NCBI RefSeq assembly: GCF_029893965.1
Contig: NZ_JARXXP010000005.1
Location: 1 to 64,000 of the forward strand
DNA: 64,000 nucleotides
Source of the DNA: Paenibacillus sp. PastM-3
GTDB taxonomy: Bacteria; Bacillota; Bacilli; Paenibacillales; Paenibacillaceae
Reading direction: 5' to 3'
Shown: piece by piece, positions 41,447 to 50,514 of the stretch
How positions within the stretch are numbered: the stretch's first letter is position 1
How the letters are laid out: every line of letters starts with the position of its first letter
The notes under the pieces: model-generated
Told to the model about the DNA's origin: nothing
The model's input: the letters and a program-made list of their open reading frames with translations, nothing else
Databases searched by the model: none
Made by a program: the position numbers and the translations under genes

Positions 41447-42241
41447 CTAGCTCATAACCCACTCATCTTCACGCAAACGAATCTTCTCCAGACGTGTCGC
41501 TTTACCTGTAGCCTCGTCAATCTCCGCGAATAACCCGTTCAACTGCCATTTACCTTCGTCTACCACAAACCTCGACGGGAGCTGGGTAGTGAATTTATAA
41601 AGGACCGCATCCTTTTCCATACCCAAAATCCCTTCCCTTGAACCAACCATGCCCGCATCGGTCAGATAAGCGGTTCCGCCTGGAAGAATGACATCATCGT
41701 TGCTTTGCACATGCGTGTGGGTGCCGACTACAATAGATGCCATGCCGTCCATAAAATAACCCATGGCAATCTTCTCCGAAGTCGCTTCGGCATGAAAATC
41801 AACGAGAATGCATTTGTGGGTACGGCGCAGCTCTTCCACAATTTCTTCCCCTACCCGGAACGGGTCATCAATCGCCGGCAAAAAGGTGCGTCCCTGCAGA
41901 TTGACAATCGCCAGCTGTTTGCCGTTGCCTTTAACCACCGTATACCCTCTGCCCGGGGTTCCCGGCGGAAAGTTGGCCGGTCGGATCATCCGCGCCTCAT
42001 CGTCTATAAATTCAAAAATATCCTTATTGTCCCAAGTATGATTACCCAATGTAATACCGTGTACACCCCAATTAAAAAATTCATTGGCTATTGCTGAGGT
42101 AATTCCTCTGCCAGCGGCTGCATTTTCACCGTTAACGATGATAATATGCGGCTGGTATTTGCTCTTTAATGTCGGCAGCATTTCCCGCAGAGCCTTTCTG
42201 CCGGTATTGCCTACAATATCTCCTATAAATAAAACTTTGAT
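41447..42241 (-). CDS. ymdB: YmdB metallophosphodiesterase, probable AUC start
   Basis: 264 aa phosphodiesterase (cAMP-type) of the TIGR00282 family, involved in switching between biofilm and motility in Bacillus. The metal ligands are seen: N-terminal Asp8 in GDIVG, NGENAA, GNHTWD, FHAEATSE and GTHTH. The first ATG in frame (42181) would drop about 20 residues including Asp8; there is no ATG, GTG or TTG between the in-frame stop and Asp8. An ATC codon at 42239-42241, eight bases after AGGAGG, sits exactly where the family start is and gives a full length equal to B. subtilis YmdB. Confidence 0.85.
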   Translation of the reverse strand: MKVLFIGDIVGNTGRKALREMLPTLKSKYQPHIIIVNGENAAAGRGITSAIANEFFNWGVHGITLGNHTWDNKDIFEFIDDEARMIRPANFPPGTPGRGYTVVKGNGKQLAIVNLQGRTFLPAIDDPFRVGEEIVEELRRTHKCILVDFHAEATSEKIAMGYFMDGMASIVVGTHTHVQSNDDVILPGGTAYLTDAGMVGSREGILGMEKDAVLYKFTTQLPSRFVVDEGKWQLNGLFAEIDEATGKATRLEKIRLREDEWVMS

Positions 42242-42302
42242 GTCATTCTCCTCCTAACATTAACTGCTCTGACTAACCTTTTTTTCTTTGTTTCGCGGGA
42301 AA

Positions 42303-42328
42303 GAAAAAAGGCCCCGCAGGGGGGGCCA
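42303..42328 (-). terminator. Terminator of rny
   Basis: GC-rich hairpin GGCCCC / GGGGCC followed by a T-run on the minus strand (complement of AAAAAA at 42304-42309). Confidence 0.85.
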
Positions 42329-42338
42329 ATTTCCTTGC

Positions 42339-43880
42339 TTATTTTGCGTATTCCACAGCCCGTGTCTCGCGGATAACGGTAACCTTGATATGACCCGGAT
42401 AATCCAGCTCACTCTCGATCATCTTCGTAATGTCGCGTGCCAGACGGAAGCTTTCCGCATCGTCGATCTTCTCAGGCTGCACCATCACGCGAACCTCGCG
42501 GCCCGCTTGAATTGCATAAGACTTCTCGACGCCTTCGAAGCTCTCGGAGATCTCTTCCAGCTTCTCCAGACGTTTGATGTAGGTCTCCAGTGTCTCACGG
42601 CGTGCGCCAGGACGTGCTGCTGACAAGGCGTCAGCTGCTCCGACCAGCATAGCAATAACCGAAGTAGCTTCGCAGTCTCCGTGGTGGGACGCGATACTAT
42701 TGATAACCACCGGATGTTCCTTATATTTCTTCGCAAGCTCAACGCCAATTTCAACGTGCGAGCCTTCCACTTCATGATCCAGCGCTTTGCCGATATCATG
42801 GAGCAGCCCTGCACGTTTAGCAAGCACGATGTCTTCCCCAAGCTCACCGGCCATAAGTCCAGTCAAATAAGCAACCTCCATGGAGTGCTTGAGTACATTC
42901 TGACCATAGCTCGTACGGAATTTCAGACGACCCAGGATCTTGATCAGATCCGGATGCAGACCATGAACGCCAACCTCGAAGGTGGCCTGTTCACCGTACT
43001 CGCGGATCCGCTCATCCACTTCTTTGCGGGATTTCTCAACCATTTCCTCAATCCGTGCCGGATGGATACGTCCATCGGCAACCAGCTTCTCAAGTGCCGT
43101 ACGGGCCACTTCGCGGCGGATCGGATCAAACCCCGACAGAATAACAGCTTCCGGCGTATCATCGATAATGAGATCAATACCTGTAAGAGTTTCCAATGCC
43201 CGGATATTACGGCCTTCACGGCCGATAATCCGGCCCTTCATCTCTTCATTCGGCAGAGTTACCACAGATACCGTTGTCTCGGCAACGTGATCAGCTGCAC
43301 AGCGCTGGATAGCCAGTGTAATGATTTCGCGGGCTTTCTTGTCCGCTTCCTCTTTGGCCTGCTGTTCAATTTCCTTGATCATCTGCGCGGTTTCATGGCG
43401 AACTTCCTGCTCCACATTGCTCAGAATGATACTTCTGGCATCATCGATGCTCAGGTTGGAGATACGCTCCAGCTCGGTAACCTGATTCTTGTAAATAACA
43501 TCAATTTGCTGTTGTGTTTCGTCAATTCGTTTCTCTTTGTTAGCTACTTGTTCTTCTTTTCGTTCAAGCGATTCCATTTTTTTATCCAGTGATTCTTCCT
43601 TTTGCAGCAAACGTCTCTCTTGCCGTTGGATTTCATTCCGGCGTTCACGAGTTTCTTTCTCAGCTTCAGTACGGATTCTGTGTACTTCATCCTTAGCTTC
43701 GAGTACCGTTTCCTTCTTCAGCGCCTCAGCGTCTTTCTTCGCGTTCTCCACGATGACGAGTGCTTCTTTCTCTGCGCTTTGAATCTTAGCTTCTGCAAGG
43801 GATTTACGAATAAAATAACCGAATCCAAAGAATATTGCAGCTACAACGAGAACGATTATGACCCAGATTGCAGGATGCAT
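42339..43880 (-). CDS. rny: Ribonuclease Y
   Basis: 513 aa endoribonuclease that starts mRNA decay. N-terminal membrane helix (about 5-24), a long Glu/Lys-rich coiled coil (about 30-170), a KH domain with GREGRN near 215-220, and an HD domain with the catalytic HD in [12 protein letters not shown] near 350. Membrane-bound. A promoter 250 bp upstream and a terminator-like hairpin in the leader point to possible attenuation. Confidence 0.97.
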   Translation of the reverse strand: MHPAIWVIIVLVVAAIFFGFGYFIRKSLAEAKIQSAEKEALVIVENAKKDAEALKKETVLEAKDEVHRIRTEAEKETRERRNEIQRQERRLLQKEESLDKKMESLERKEEQVANKEKRIDETQQQIDVIYKNQVTELERISNLSIDDARSIILSNVEQEVRHETAQMIKEIEQQAKEEADKKAREIITLAIQRCAADHVAETTVSVVTLPNEEMKGRIIGREGRNIRALETLTGIDLIIDDTPEAVILSGFDPIRREVARTALEKLVADGRIHPARIEEMVEKSRKEVDERIREYGEQATFEVGVHGLHPDLIKILGRLKFRTSYGQNVLKHSMEVAYLTGLMAGELGEDIVLAKRAGLLHDIGKALDHEVEGSHVEIGVELAKKYKEHPVVINSIASHHGDCEATSVIAMLVGAADALSAARPGARRETLETYIKRLEKLEEISESFEGVEKSYAIQAGREVRVMVQPEKIDDAESFRLARDITKMIESELDYPGHIKVTVIRETRAVEYAK

Positions 43881-43961
43881 CTGTTCACCTCCTCGTTGGT
43901 TCCTCCAAGGAACTTGCCTTGGGAATTGTGCAGTTGTTAAACTATCCGTTCATCACCATAC

Positions 43962-43984
43962 AAAAAACCGGTAATACACCGATT
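43962..43984 (-). terminator. Intrinsic terminator in the rny leader
   Basis: On the minus strand AATCGGT / ACCGGTT (7 bp with one wobble) around a 5-base loop, then TTTTTT. It lies after the rny promoter and about 80 bp before the gene. Confidence 0.6.
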
Positions 43985-44127
43985 GCCATACTGCACATGC
44001 TGCACATGCACACTGCCCGCCTTATCCGGCGATTACATTTCATATGAGTTGTACGCGAACCGGCTACCTAAGAGTCTGCTTTTTGGGAAGGAAAAAGGAT
44101 TCTTAGTTTATGCCGATTCATGTTATA

Positions 44128-44157
44128 TTTTATTATTTATAAAAAGACATTGTCAAG
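44128..44157 (-). promoter_or_regulatory. Promoter of rny
   Basis: On the minus strand TTGACA (44152-44157), 18-bp spacer, TAAAAT (44128-44133). It lies 50 bp past the end of recX and leaves a leader of about 250 bases before rny. Confidence 0.65.
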
Positions 44158-44199
44158 AGAGTCGATAACGCCATTAAAGTCAAGAGAATGTCAAGCGGT

Positions 44200-44934
44200 T
44201 CACTCAAACTCGTAAAACTCGTCATCATAGCCTTCCGTGTTCTCTTCCTCACGCAGAGTATTCAATACCTGCCGGACCACTTCACCCGGGTAACCGCGCC
44301 GCATCAGGAAGGCACCGGTCTTTCTGCGCTTGTCGTTCATATCCCCGCGGATCATGTTCCACTTCTTGCGCCCGGTCTGCAGTGCGCTCTCCAGTTCTTC
44401 TTCAGGCGAAATATTGTCCAGCGCTTCCGCGATCAGCGATTTGTCGATTCCCTTCTCCCGCAGCTCCTGGCGGATCCACAGCTTGCCCTTACGCTGGTTC
44501 GTTATCCGCTGTTCTGCCCACTGCTTCGCATACAGGGGATCATCAATGAAACGTTCCTGCTGCAGACGCTGCAGCACTTCTGCAATTATAGTCTCTCCTA
44601 TTTCTTTCTCCCTTAAACGGCGGGCCATTTCCTGGGCCGTCCGCGGCTTGCGCTCCAGGTATCTCAATCCCTCGACATAGGCCCGCTGGCGCTCATCTGC
44701 CACTACGATCTCCTCAAGGTCTTCCTTGATGAATGAATTCCCGGAGATCATCCGGTATTTAATCATGACATCCTCATGCACAGTCATGTTATAGGCACCG
44801 AAATGTATAATATAGCGGTGGTCCGACTTCTTCTGACGCTCTACCTTAGTTATTTCCAGCAGTTCACCGTCCGGAAAATCCGCCAGTGCCTGCACCTCCT
44901 GATCTTCCGGCTCAGGATTAAGTTGAATTACCAT
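44200..44934 (-). CDS. recX: Regulatory protein RecX
   Basis: About 244 aa from ATG at 44932-44934, after GAGGTGA; a GTG at 44944 is possible. The protein has three-helix RecX repeats (AYVEGLRYLERKPRTAQEM, then FIDDPLYAKQWAEQRITNQRKG), and binds RecA filaments to modulate them. It lies downstream of recA on the same strand with a terminator between, unlike B. subtilis where recX is elsewhere. Confidence 0.92.
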   Translation of the reverse strand: MVIQLNPEPEDQEVQALADFPDGELLEITKVERQKKSDHRYIIHFGAYNMTVHEDVMIKYRMISGNSFIKEDLEEIVVADERQRAYVEGLRYLERKPRTAQEMARRLREKEIGETIIAEVLQRLQQERFIDDPLYAKQWAEQRITNQRKGKLWIRQELREKGIDKSLIAEALDNISPEEELESALQTGRKKWNMIRGDMNDKRRKTGAFLMRRGYPGEVVRQVLNTLREEENTEGYDDEFYEFE

Positions 44935-45047
44935 AGGTTCGTTCACCTCTCACTCTAACGATATAAAATGTGATCCTCCCACAAAGCGCGGCTTATACAT
45001 GGATGCTGACTCAGGTACTTTGCGGAGCACTCAACTATCAATAAATA

Positions 45048-45078
45048 AGCGCCCTGCTGCAATCTTACACAGGGCGCT
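45048..45078 (-). terminator. Terminator of recA
   Basis: 9-bp arms AGCGCCCTG / CAGGGCGCT with a moderately T-rich tail on the minus strand. Confidence 0.8.
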
Positions 45079-45096
45079 CAATATTAATTAAACGTA

Positions 45097-46161
45097 TTAT
45101 TCAATTTCAAGCAGCAGGTTTTCTTCTTCCTCTTTCTCAGCTGCAGCCTCAGCTTCCGAAGGGGCAGCAACAATGGTGGTCAGGTTGCTTGCTTCACGGA
45201 TCTTGTTCTCAATCAGCAAGGCAATTTCCGGATGCTCCTTGAGGAACTGCTTGGCATTCTCACGTCCCTGGCCAAGGCGTTCGCCTTCATAGGAATACCA
45301 GGCTCCGCTCTTGTTGACAATGTCCATTTCCGTTCCGATATCGACAAGGCTTCCTTCCCTCGAGATGCCTTCACCGTACATGATATCAACATCTGCCTGT
45401 TTGAAGGGAGGAGCTACCTTGTTCTTCACGACTTTGATCTTGGTACGGTTACCGACTACATCATTGCCCATCTTGATGCTCTCTACACGGCGTACATCAA
45501 GACGTACCGAGGAGTAGAACTTCAATGCCCGGCCGCCCGGAGTCGTTTCGGGATTACCGAACATAACGCCGATCTTCTCACGCAGCTGGTTGATGAAGAT
45601 GGCGATCGTGTTGGATTTGTTGATCGCACCGGACAGCTTCCGCAGAGCCTGGGACATCAGACGGGCCTGAAGACCAACGTGGGAATCCCCCATATCGCCT
45701 TCAATCTCCGCCTTAGGCACCAGTGCCGCCACGGAGTCAACGACAATAATGTCTACCGCACCGCTGCGCACAAGTGCCTCAGCGATCTCCAGCGCCTGTT
45801 CTCCTGTATCCGGCTGGGACAGCAGAAGTTCATCAATGTTGACGCCAAGCGCGTTGGCATATTTAGGGTCGAGCGCATGTTCCGCATCGATGAAGGCAGC
45901 TTGTCCGCCAAGCTTCTGTACTTCAGCGATAGCATGCAGGGCAACCGTTGTTTTACCGGAAGATTCCGGTCCATATACTTCTATAATACGTCCTTTTGGA
46001 AGTCCGCCAATACCCAAGGCAATATCAAGTGCCAAGGCTCCGCTTGGTACAACTTCCACTTTCATGTGATTGGATTCACCCAATTTCATGATCGAACCTT
46101 TACCAAATTGTTTTTCTATTTGACGAAGCGCCATATCCAGCGCAGCACGACGATCTGACAA
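45097..46161 (-). CDS. recA: Recombinase A
   Basis: 354 aa, nearly universal protein for strand exchange and SOS induction. Walker [10 protein letters not shown] near residue 65, the catalytic Glu and loop [12 protein letters not shown] near 155, MSQALRKL, and [21 protein letters not shown] near 200 with the L2 loop. The acidic C-terminus is typical. The promoter and a LexA-type box lie upstream, indicating DNA damage control. Confidence 0.98.
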   Translation of the reverse strand: MSDRRAALDMALRQIEKQFGKGSIMKLGESNHMKVEVVPSGALALDIALGIGGLPKGRIIEVYGPESSGKTTVALHAIAEVQKLGGQAAFIDAEHALDPKYANALGVNIDELLLSQPDTGEQALEIAEALVRSGAVDIIVVDSVAALVPKAEIEGDMGDSHVGLQARLMSQALRKLSGAINKSNTIAIFINQLREKIGVMFGNPETTPGGRALKFYSSVRLDVRRVESIKMGNDVVGNRTKIKVVKNKVAPPFKQADVDIMYGEGISREGSLVDIGTEMDIVNKSGAWYSYEGERLGQGRENAKQFLKEHPEIALLIENKIREASNLTTIVAAPSEAEAAAEKEEEENLLLEIE

Positions 46162-46193
46162 TCAGACCACTTCCTTCACTTGTTTATAGTAAT

Positions 46194-46222
46194 ATAATAC
46201 CGTGTTTTAGAGGTCTTGCCAA
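46194..46222 (-). promoter_or_regulatory. Promoter of recA
   Basis: On the minus strand TTGGCA (46217-46222), 17-bp spacer, TATTAT (46194-46199). Confidence 0.75.
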
Positions 46223-46231
46223 GCTTTTTTT

Positions 46232-46245
46232 CGAACATACATTCG
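46232..46245 (-). promoter_or_regulatory. LexA (DinR) SOS box of recA
   Basis: CGAACATACATTCG (reading CGAATGTATGTTCG on the gene strand), one mismatch from CGAAC-N4-GTTCG, located ten bases upstream of the -35 box. Confidence 0.85.
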
Positions 46246-46369
46246 TTTTTTTTGACCGCAGGCGAAAGATACCCTTTTATTGTAAGCCCCCTTTCCTGAT
46301 GAATGTACCATACATAGTCATTAACCAGCCGGTGTAGCAGACTCACAATTACAGGCTAACTGCAGCCAC

Positions 46370-46412
46370 AAAAACAAAAAACCGCAGCAAAAGGTTCACT
46401 ATGCCACGGTTC
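46370..46412 (-). terminator. Terminator of cinA
   Basis: Hairpin ACCGCAGC / GCCACGGT with wobble pairs, followed by a T-rich run on the minus strand (complement of AAAAACAAAAA). Confidence 0.75.
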
Positions 46413-46446
46413 TTCCGTATTTACAATTATATACCGCCCTGCGGAA

Positions 46447-47736
46447 CTATTGCAAGGCTGATCCTTCAAGCGGTGTCTCCACCTTGCGTTCCTCCAGCCT
46501 GCGCCACAGACGGTACAGCAGCGCTTTGACAGAGCGCAGCCGGATGTTCTCGCGTGTTCCTTTGAGGTTAAGCTCAAAGACCTCTGTCTTGTGACCGCGT
46601 TCGGCCAGGCCGACGTATACCAGCCCGACCGGCTTGCGCTCCGAGTATCCCGGTCCTGCTACCCCGGTAACCGATAGTCCGAAGTCGGTGTCTCCCAGCA
46701 TTCTGACCTGCTCCGCCAGCACCTCAGCAACCTCGCGGCTGACAGCTCCAACGGCATCAGGACCTTCCAGATAAGAGGCAGGCACGTTCAGCAGCTTTTT
46801 CTTAATTTCGTTGGAGTAGCAGACAATACCGCCCTTGAACATGGACGCGCTGCCCGGAATGTTCGTGATGCTCTCCATTAACAATCCGCCGGTGCAGCTC
46901 TCGGCTGCGCTGAGCGTCAGACCGGCATCCGCCATCCAGTCCACCAGCAGCTGCTCCAGCGGCACATCGATATTGGCATACATATTCTCCGGCAGGATTG
47001 CCTTGATCTGCTCCTCCAGCACATCCAGCTTCAGCATCGCTTCCCGTTCAGAAGGCGCTTTGGTGGAAATCCGGACCGTCACCTCACCTTCCTTGGCATA
47101 GGGGGCGATGGTAGGATCGGTCTGGTTGCGGATCAGATCTATCAGCTTGTCCTCCAGCAGCGATTCACCGATACCCGCGAACTTGAGCATCTTGGAGTAG
47201 ATCGGCATTTCTGTAGTGAGGGCATGCTGCAGCAGCCAGGGCTTGACTTTGTCCGTAAACATCGGCTTCATCTCACGCGGAGGTCCGGGAAGCACAATGT
47301 AATATTTACTCTCATGGGCAAAAGCAAGGCCGACGGCGAGGCCGATTTCATTCGGAAGCGGTGTAGTTCCCTCAATAATAACGGCCTGCTTGCGGTTATT
47401 CTCGGTCATAACTATTTTACGTTCATCGAAGAATCTCTGGACATGATCCATCGCAAGCTGGTCTATATGAAGTGAACGTCCAAGCGCTGCTGCCAGCGCA
47501 TCCTTGGTAAGATCATCTTCCGTCGGACCGATGCCGCCGGTGAACAGAATAATATCCGCCCGGCTCCGGGCAATTTCAATCGCCTCCTGGATCCGGCTCT
47601 TATTGTCCCCGACTACAGTCTGAAAATAAACATCAATCCCCATCGCGGCCAGCTCAACTGATAAAAACTGGCCGTTGCTGTTAACGATTTGCCCAAGCAA
47701 TAGCTCTGTGCCGACGGCAATAATTTCTGCTTTCAT
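46447..47736 (-). CDS. cinA: CinA-like competence/damage-inducible protein
   Basis: 429 aa. N-terminal MoCF-type domain (GTELLLGQIVNSN, FTGGIGPTEDDLT near 65), and a C-terminal CinA domain with nicotinamide-nucleotide amidase pattern (LTLSAAESCTGGLL near 280, SVTGVAGPG near 365). The domains relate to NAD salvage and to DNA uptake. It precedes recA, as in many Firmicutes. Start ATG with AGGAGGAGAACG upstream. Confidence 0.96.
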   Translation of the reverse strand: MKAEIIAVGTELLLGQIVNSNGQFLSVELAAMGIDVYFQTVVGDNKSRIQEAIEIARSRADIILFTGGIGPTEDDLTKDALAAALGRSLHIDQLAMDHVQRFFDERKIVMTENNRKQAVIIEGTTPLPNEIGLAVGLAFAHESKYYIVLPGPPREMKPMFTDKVKPWLLQHALTTEMPIYSKMLKFAGIGESLLEDKLIDLIRNQTDPTIAPYAKEGEVTVRISTKAPSEREAMLKLDVLEEQIKAILPENMYANIDVPLEQLLVDWMADAGLTLSAAESCTGGLLMESITNIPGSASMFKGGIVCYSNEIKKKLLNVPASYLEGPDAVGAVSREVAEVLAEQVRMLGDTDFGLSVTGVAGPGYSERKPVGLVYVGLAERGHKTEVFELNLKGTRENIRLRSVKALLYRLWRRLEERKVETPLEGSALQ

Positions 47737-47787
47737 AGCTGGCGTTCTCCTCCTGATGATAATGTGGTGACTTGTTAAGGATTAGGG

Positions 47788-48375
47788 TTAGGCATTATGA
47801 AGCTCCAGCAGTTCCTTGTTCTTCACAAAATAATCGATCCCAGAGTAAATGGTGATCAGAGCCGCCGCCCAGATTGCAATGTCATCCAGCGGAATGCTCA
47901 CGAACTGGAACGGGAAATTGTTAAGCAGCAGCAGTGAGATGGCTACAATCTGCGTCACTGTTTTTATTTTACCCCATTTGCTGGCAGCCACCACTTTCCC
48001 TTCCAGAAGCGCAACCTGGCGCAGTCCGGTAACCGCAAACTCGCGGCTGATGATAACGATGGCAATCCAGGAATCACATCTGCCCAGCTCTACCAGCGAG
48101 ATCAGCACTGCGGATACCAGCAGCTTGTCCGCAAGGGGATCAAGCAGCTTGCCGAGATTGGTAACCATGTTATATTTCCGGGCAATGTACCCATCTATCC
48201 CGTCTGTACTGGCGGCTAGCAGGAAAATTACGGCTGCGATCAGATGATTAATGGAAAGCTGGAATGATCCCCAATGAATCGGCTCGGGATAGAACTTAAA
48301 ATCGACCAGCAAAAAAAACATCATAATCGGGATAAGACAAATACGTGCAAGTGTAATACGGTTGGGCAAATTCAC
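47788..48375 (-). CDS. pgsA: CDP-diacylglycerol-glycerol-3-phosphate 3-phosphatidyltransferase
   Basis: 195 aa from GTG at 48373-48375, four bases after GGGGAGGAAC; the open frame upstream is long but lacks a site. An integral membrane protein with about five helices. The CDP-alcohol phosphotransferase signature (DGYIAR, then G-x3-D-x3-D in GKLLDPLADK) lies near residue 65-90. Makes phosphatidylglycerol phosphate for membrane phospholipids. Confidence 0.96.
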   Translation of the reverse strand: MNLPNRITLARICLIPIMMFFLLVDFKFYPEPIHWGSFQLSINHLIAAVIFLLAASTDGIDGYIARKYNMVTNLGKLLDPLADKLLVSAVLISLVELGRCDSWIAIVIISREFAVTGLRQVALLEGKVVAASKWGKIKTVTQIVAISLLLLNNFPFQFVSIPLDDIAIWAAALITIYSGIDYFVKNKELLELHNA

Positions 48376-48424
48376 TGAAGTTCCTCCCCTGATCCATCCT
48401 GATTCCAAAATATGTAGATAAAAG

Positions 48425-48459
48425 ACCCCGCTGCGGCAGTTACGCAAACACTGCGGGGT
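48425..48459 (-). terminator. Terminator of yajQ
   Basis: Hairpin with arms ACCCCGC and GCGGGGT and inner AGT/ACT pairing, followed by TCTTTTATC on the minus strand. Confidence 0.85.
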
Positions 48460-48467
48460 GCATGAGC

Positions 48468-48959
48468 TTACTTTAAATTGTTAAACTGCAGATCCAGCGG
48501 CAAATCAGCTTTGCGCAGCATTTGGATAATTTGCTGCAGATCATCACGGCTTTTACCGGTTACACGGATGGTATCTCCCTGAATCTGGCTTTTCACCTTC
48601 AGCTTGGAGTCGCGGATGAGGATATTGATCTTTTTGGCGTTTTCCTGATCAATGCCCTGCTTAAGGCCCAGACGCTGACGGACTGTGCCCAGTGCAGCCG
48701 GCTCGATTTTGCCGAAATCCAGATTTTTGAGTGTGATTCCGCGTTTGACCATTTTGGATTGCAAAATATCAATGACGGCATTCAGCTTATATTCATCCTC
48801 GGAGGCAATGATAAGCGCGTCCTTCTCCAGCTTCAGACTGCTTTTGCTGTTTTTGAAGTCAAAGCGGTTATCAATTTCCTTCTCCGTCTGGTGAACCGCG
48901 TTGGTTAATTCCTGCATATCCATTTTGGATACGATGTCAAATGAACTTTCCGAACTCAT
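48468..48959 (-). CDS. yajQ: YajQ family nucleotide-binding protein
   Basis: 163 aa. Two ferredoxin-like halves; the family start SSFDIVSKMDMQELTNAV and motif RFDFKNSKSS are intact, as is the KITGKSRDDLQ-type stretch near 130 (here RVTGKSRDDLQQII). E. coli YajQ binds nucleotides and Xanthomonas members bind c-di-GMP; the role in this organism is unknown. It follows pgsA with its own terminator. Confidence 0.94.
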   Translation of the reverse strand: MSSESSFDIVSKMDMQELTNAVHQTEKEIDNRFDFKNSKSSLKLEKDALIIASEDEYKLNAVIDILQSKMVKRGITLKNLDFGKIEPAALGTVRQRLGLKQGIDQENAKKINILIRDSKLKVKSQIQGDTIRVTGKSRDDLQQIIQMLRKADLPLDLQFNNLK

Positions 48960-49158
48960 TCTTCCACGTCCTTTGCTTACAATTATTCTTTTCTATTATA
49001 TGAGAAAGGGCACATGAAGTCTAATTATGGAAGGAAGCTGCCGGGCATGCAAGAAGAAACGGCTGCGCCGCCTGTAAGGCGGCACCCGTTTCTGTGTATA
49101 GCATAAGATTATTCCCGTCCCCCGGCATATCCGTTCCCGGGAGACTTCTTCACTGACC

Positions 49159-49320
49159 TTATCTGCTGCGTGCGGGAGCCCGGAACATATCCAGAATTCC
49201 CAGCACAATATGTGCCAGTCCAAAACCCAGAATTCCATAGCCCCAGGCGCTCGGTGTCAAATAATACCCGAGAAGGCTGACAATAATGCCAAGCCCGGTA
49301 ACAATCCAGCTGACAGTCAT
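49159..49320 (-). CDS. Small two-helix membrane protein
   Basis: A 53 aa open frame with GAGGTG six bases before its ATG, encoding two hydrophobic stretches (about residues 4-22 and 28-46) separated by YYLTPSAWGYG. It fits between rodZ and yajQ on the same strand and is well conserved-looking in its Gly/Leu pattern. I know of similar short membrane proteins in Paenibacillus genomes but no function. Confidence 0.75.
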   Translation of the reverse strand: MTVSWIVTGLGIIVSLLGYYLTPSAWGYGILGFGLAHIVLGILDMFRAPARSR

Positions 49321-49439
49321 GAGATACACCTCACTTTGGCGTAAGAACTGTAAATCATTCTTATGTTCTCCAAATTACCAAAGTCTATGCAGGGCAGGCT
49401 TTACTCGCCTGTATTCTCATTTCCCGCAGTGCCTTCCGT

Positions 49440-50366
49440 TCACTCAGTACCGCCGGAAGCAGCGCTGTCCAATTCCAGAAGGAGACGGGAAGAGGTTTTG
49501 CCATCCGTAATCTCCTGTCCGTTCACGGTAATGGTGGTCGCCGGAGAGTATCCGGATTTGATGTACATGCCTTCCGCACCCAGCGTAAAGCTCAGGGAAT
49601 CACCAGCTGCTGTATTCCCGAAGCTGAGCTTCTCGCCCTGGGAATTCTTGCCGTTGTAAACCTCAAGCCAGCTTGTACCAGTAGCAGCAATCTTAACCTC
49701 CACAGGAGTCCCGGAGGATGCAGTTACTTTAAAGATTGTGGTCTTGCCTGATTTGCGGTCCTCAGTAACCGTCACCGGGCCTGCTGTCGGCGAAGGTACA
49801 GGTGTAGCAGTCGGCGCAATCGTAGGCGAAGCTGTTGCAGTTGCCGCGCTGTCTCCGCCCGCTGGCGGAGAATTGCTGACGATTCCGCCGCCGACGGCAG
49901 TCGGCGAAGGCTGGATCTTGGACGGATCCTGCTGCTCATTCGTTACATTGGACGAATCTACCGTTTCGGGATCGGATTGGTTCATATTTGAGGAAGCATA
50001 CCAGTAAATCACCGCGATAATCAGGACCGGAAACGTCCACATCAGGACTGTCGGAAGCCATTTGGCATTCCTTTCCGTCTCCGTCCTGCGGCTGCGCTTC
50101 TGGATCACCGTTTCCATCGTAGTATCTACAGGAGCCGCCGGAACATTGCCGTGCTCTTCCATCAGCTCGTCCGGATTAACTCCGACAGCTTCGGCATAGG
50201 TTTTGATAAAGGCCCGGACATAAAAGCTTCCGGGAAGCACTTTGTAATCCCCCGCTTCGATGGCTTCTAAATATTTTTTGCGAATCTTGGTTACTTCCTG
50301 GACATCGTCAAGACTCATCCCCTTTTGCAGACGCGCCTCTTTCAAATGCCGGCCCAGTTCCGACAT
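49440..50366 (-). CDS. rodZ: RodZ-like protein (YmfM)
   Basis: 308 aa from ATG at 50364-50366 after TAGGAGGTGATG; the open frame from 50471 is through a repeat. N-terminal cytoplasmic helix-turn-helix (Xre-like, about 1-75), a membrane helix near 108-130, then a Thr/Pro/Ala-rich linker and a C-terminal DUF4115 beta domain outside the cell. RodZ links the cell-shape machinery (MreB) to the membrane. Synteny with B. subtilis ymfM supports the assignment. Confidence 0.94.
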   Translation of the reverse strand: MSELGRHLKEARLQKGMSLDDVQEVTKIRKKYLEAIEAGDYKVLPGSFYVRAFIKTYAEAVGVNPDELMEEHGNVPAAPVDTTMETVIQKRSRRTETERNAKWLPTVLMWTFPVLIIAVIYWYASSNMNQSDPETVDSSNVTNEQQDPSKIQPSPTAVGGGIVSNSPPAGGDSAATATASPTIAPTATPVPSPTAGPVTVTEDRKSGKTTIFKVTASSGTPVEVKIAATGTSWLEVYNGKNSQGEKLSFGNTAAGDSLSFTLGAEGMYIKSGYSPATTITVNGQEITDGKTSSRLLLELDSAASGGTE

Positions 50367-50382
50367 ACCATCACCTCCTAAA

Positions 50383-50510
50383 AGTTTTGTGAGCAATACT
50401 TCAATGATTTTTAGCTTCGTACAAAACTCGCTTCGAAAGCATACGCATAGTTTTGTGAGCAATACTTCCACGGCTTAGCTTCGTACAAAACTCGCTTCGG
50501 AAGCATACGC
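50383..50510. repeat. Two tandem copies of a 62-64 bp palindromic repeat
   Basis: Copies at 50383-50446 and 50449-50510 differ at a few bases. Each starts AGTTTTGTGAGCAATACTTC and contains the inverted partner ACAAAACT, ending in AAGCATACGC. They fill almost the whole gap between ymfK and rodZ. Confidence 0.85.
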
Positions 50511-50514
50511 TTAT

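Noticed and set aside
45232..46158. Long + strand open frame opposite recA
   Set aside because: It is an antisense shadow of recA, and its residues show no family pattern.
50383..50510. CRISPR-like repeat
   Set aside because: Only two tandem copies without unique spacers, and each is internally palindromic; there are no cas genes in the window.
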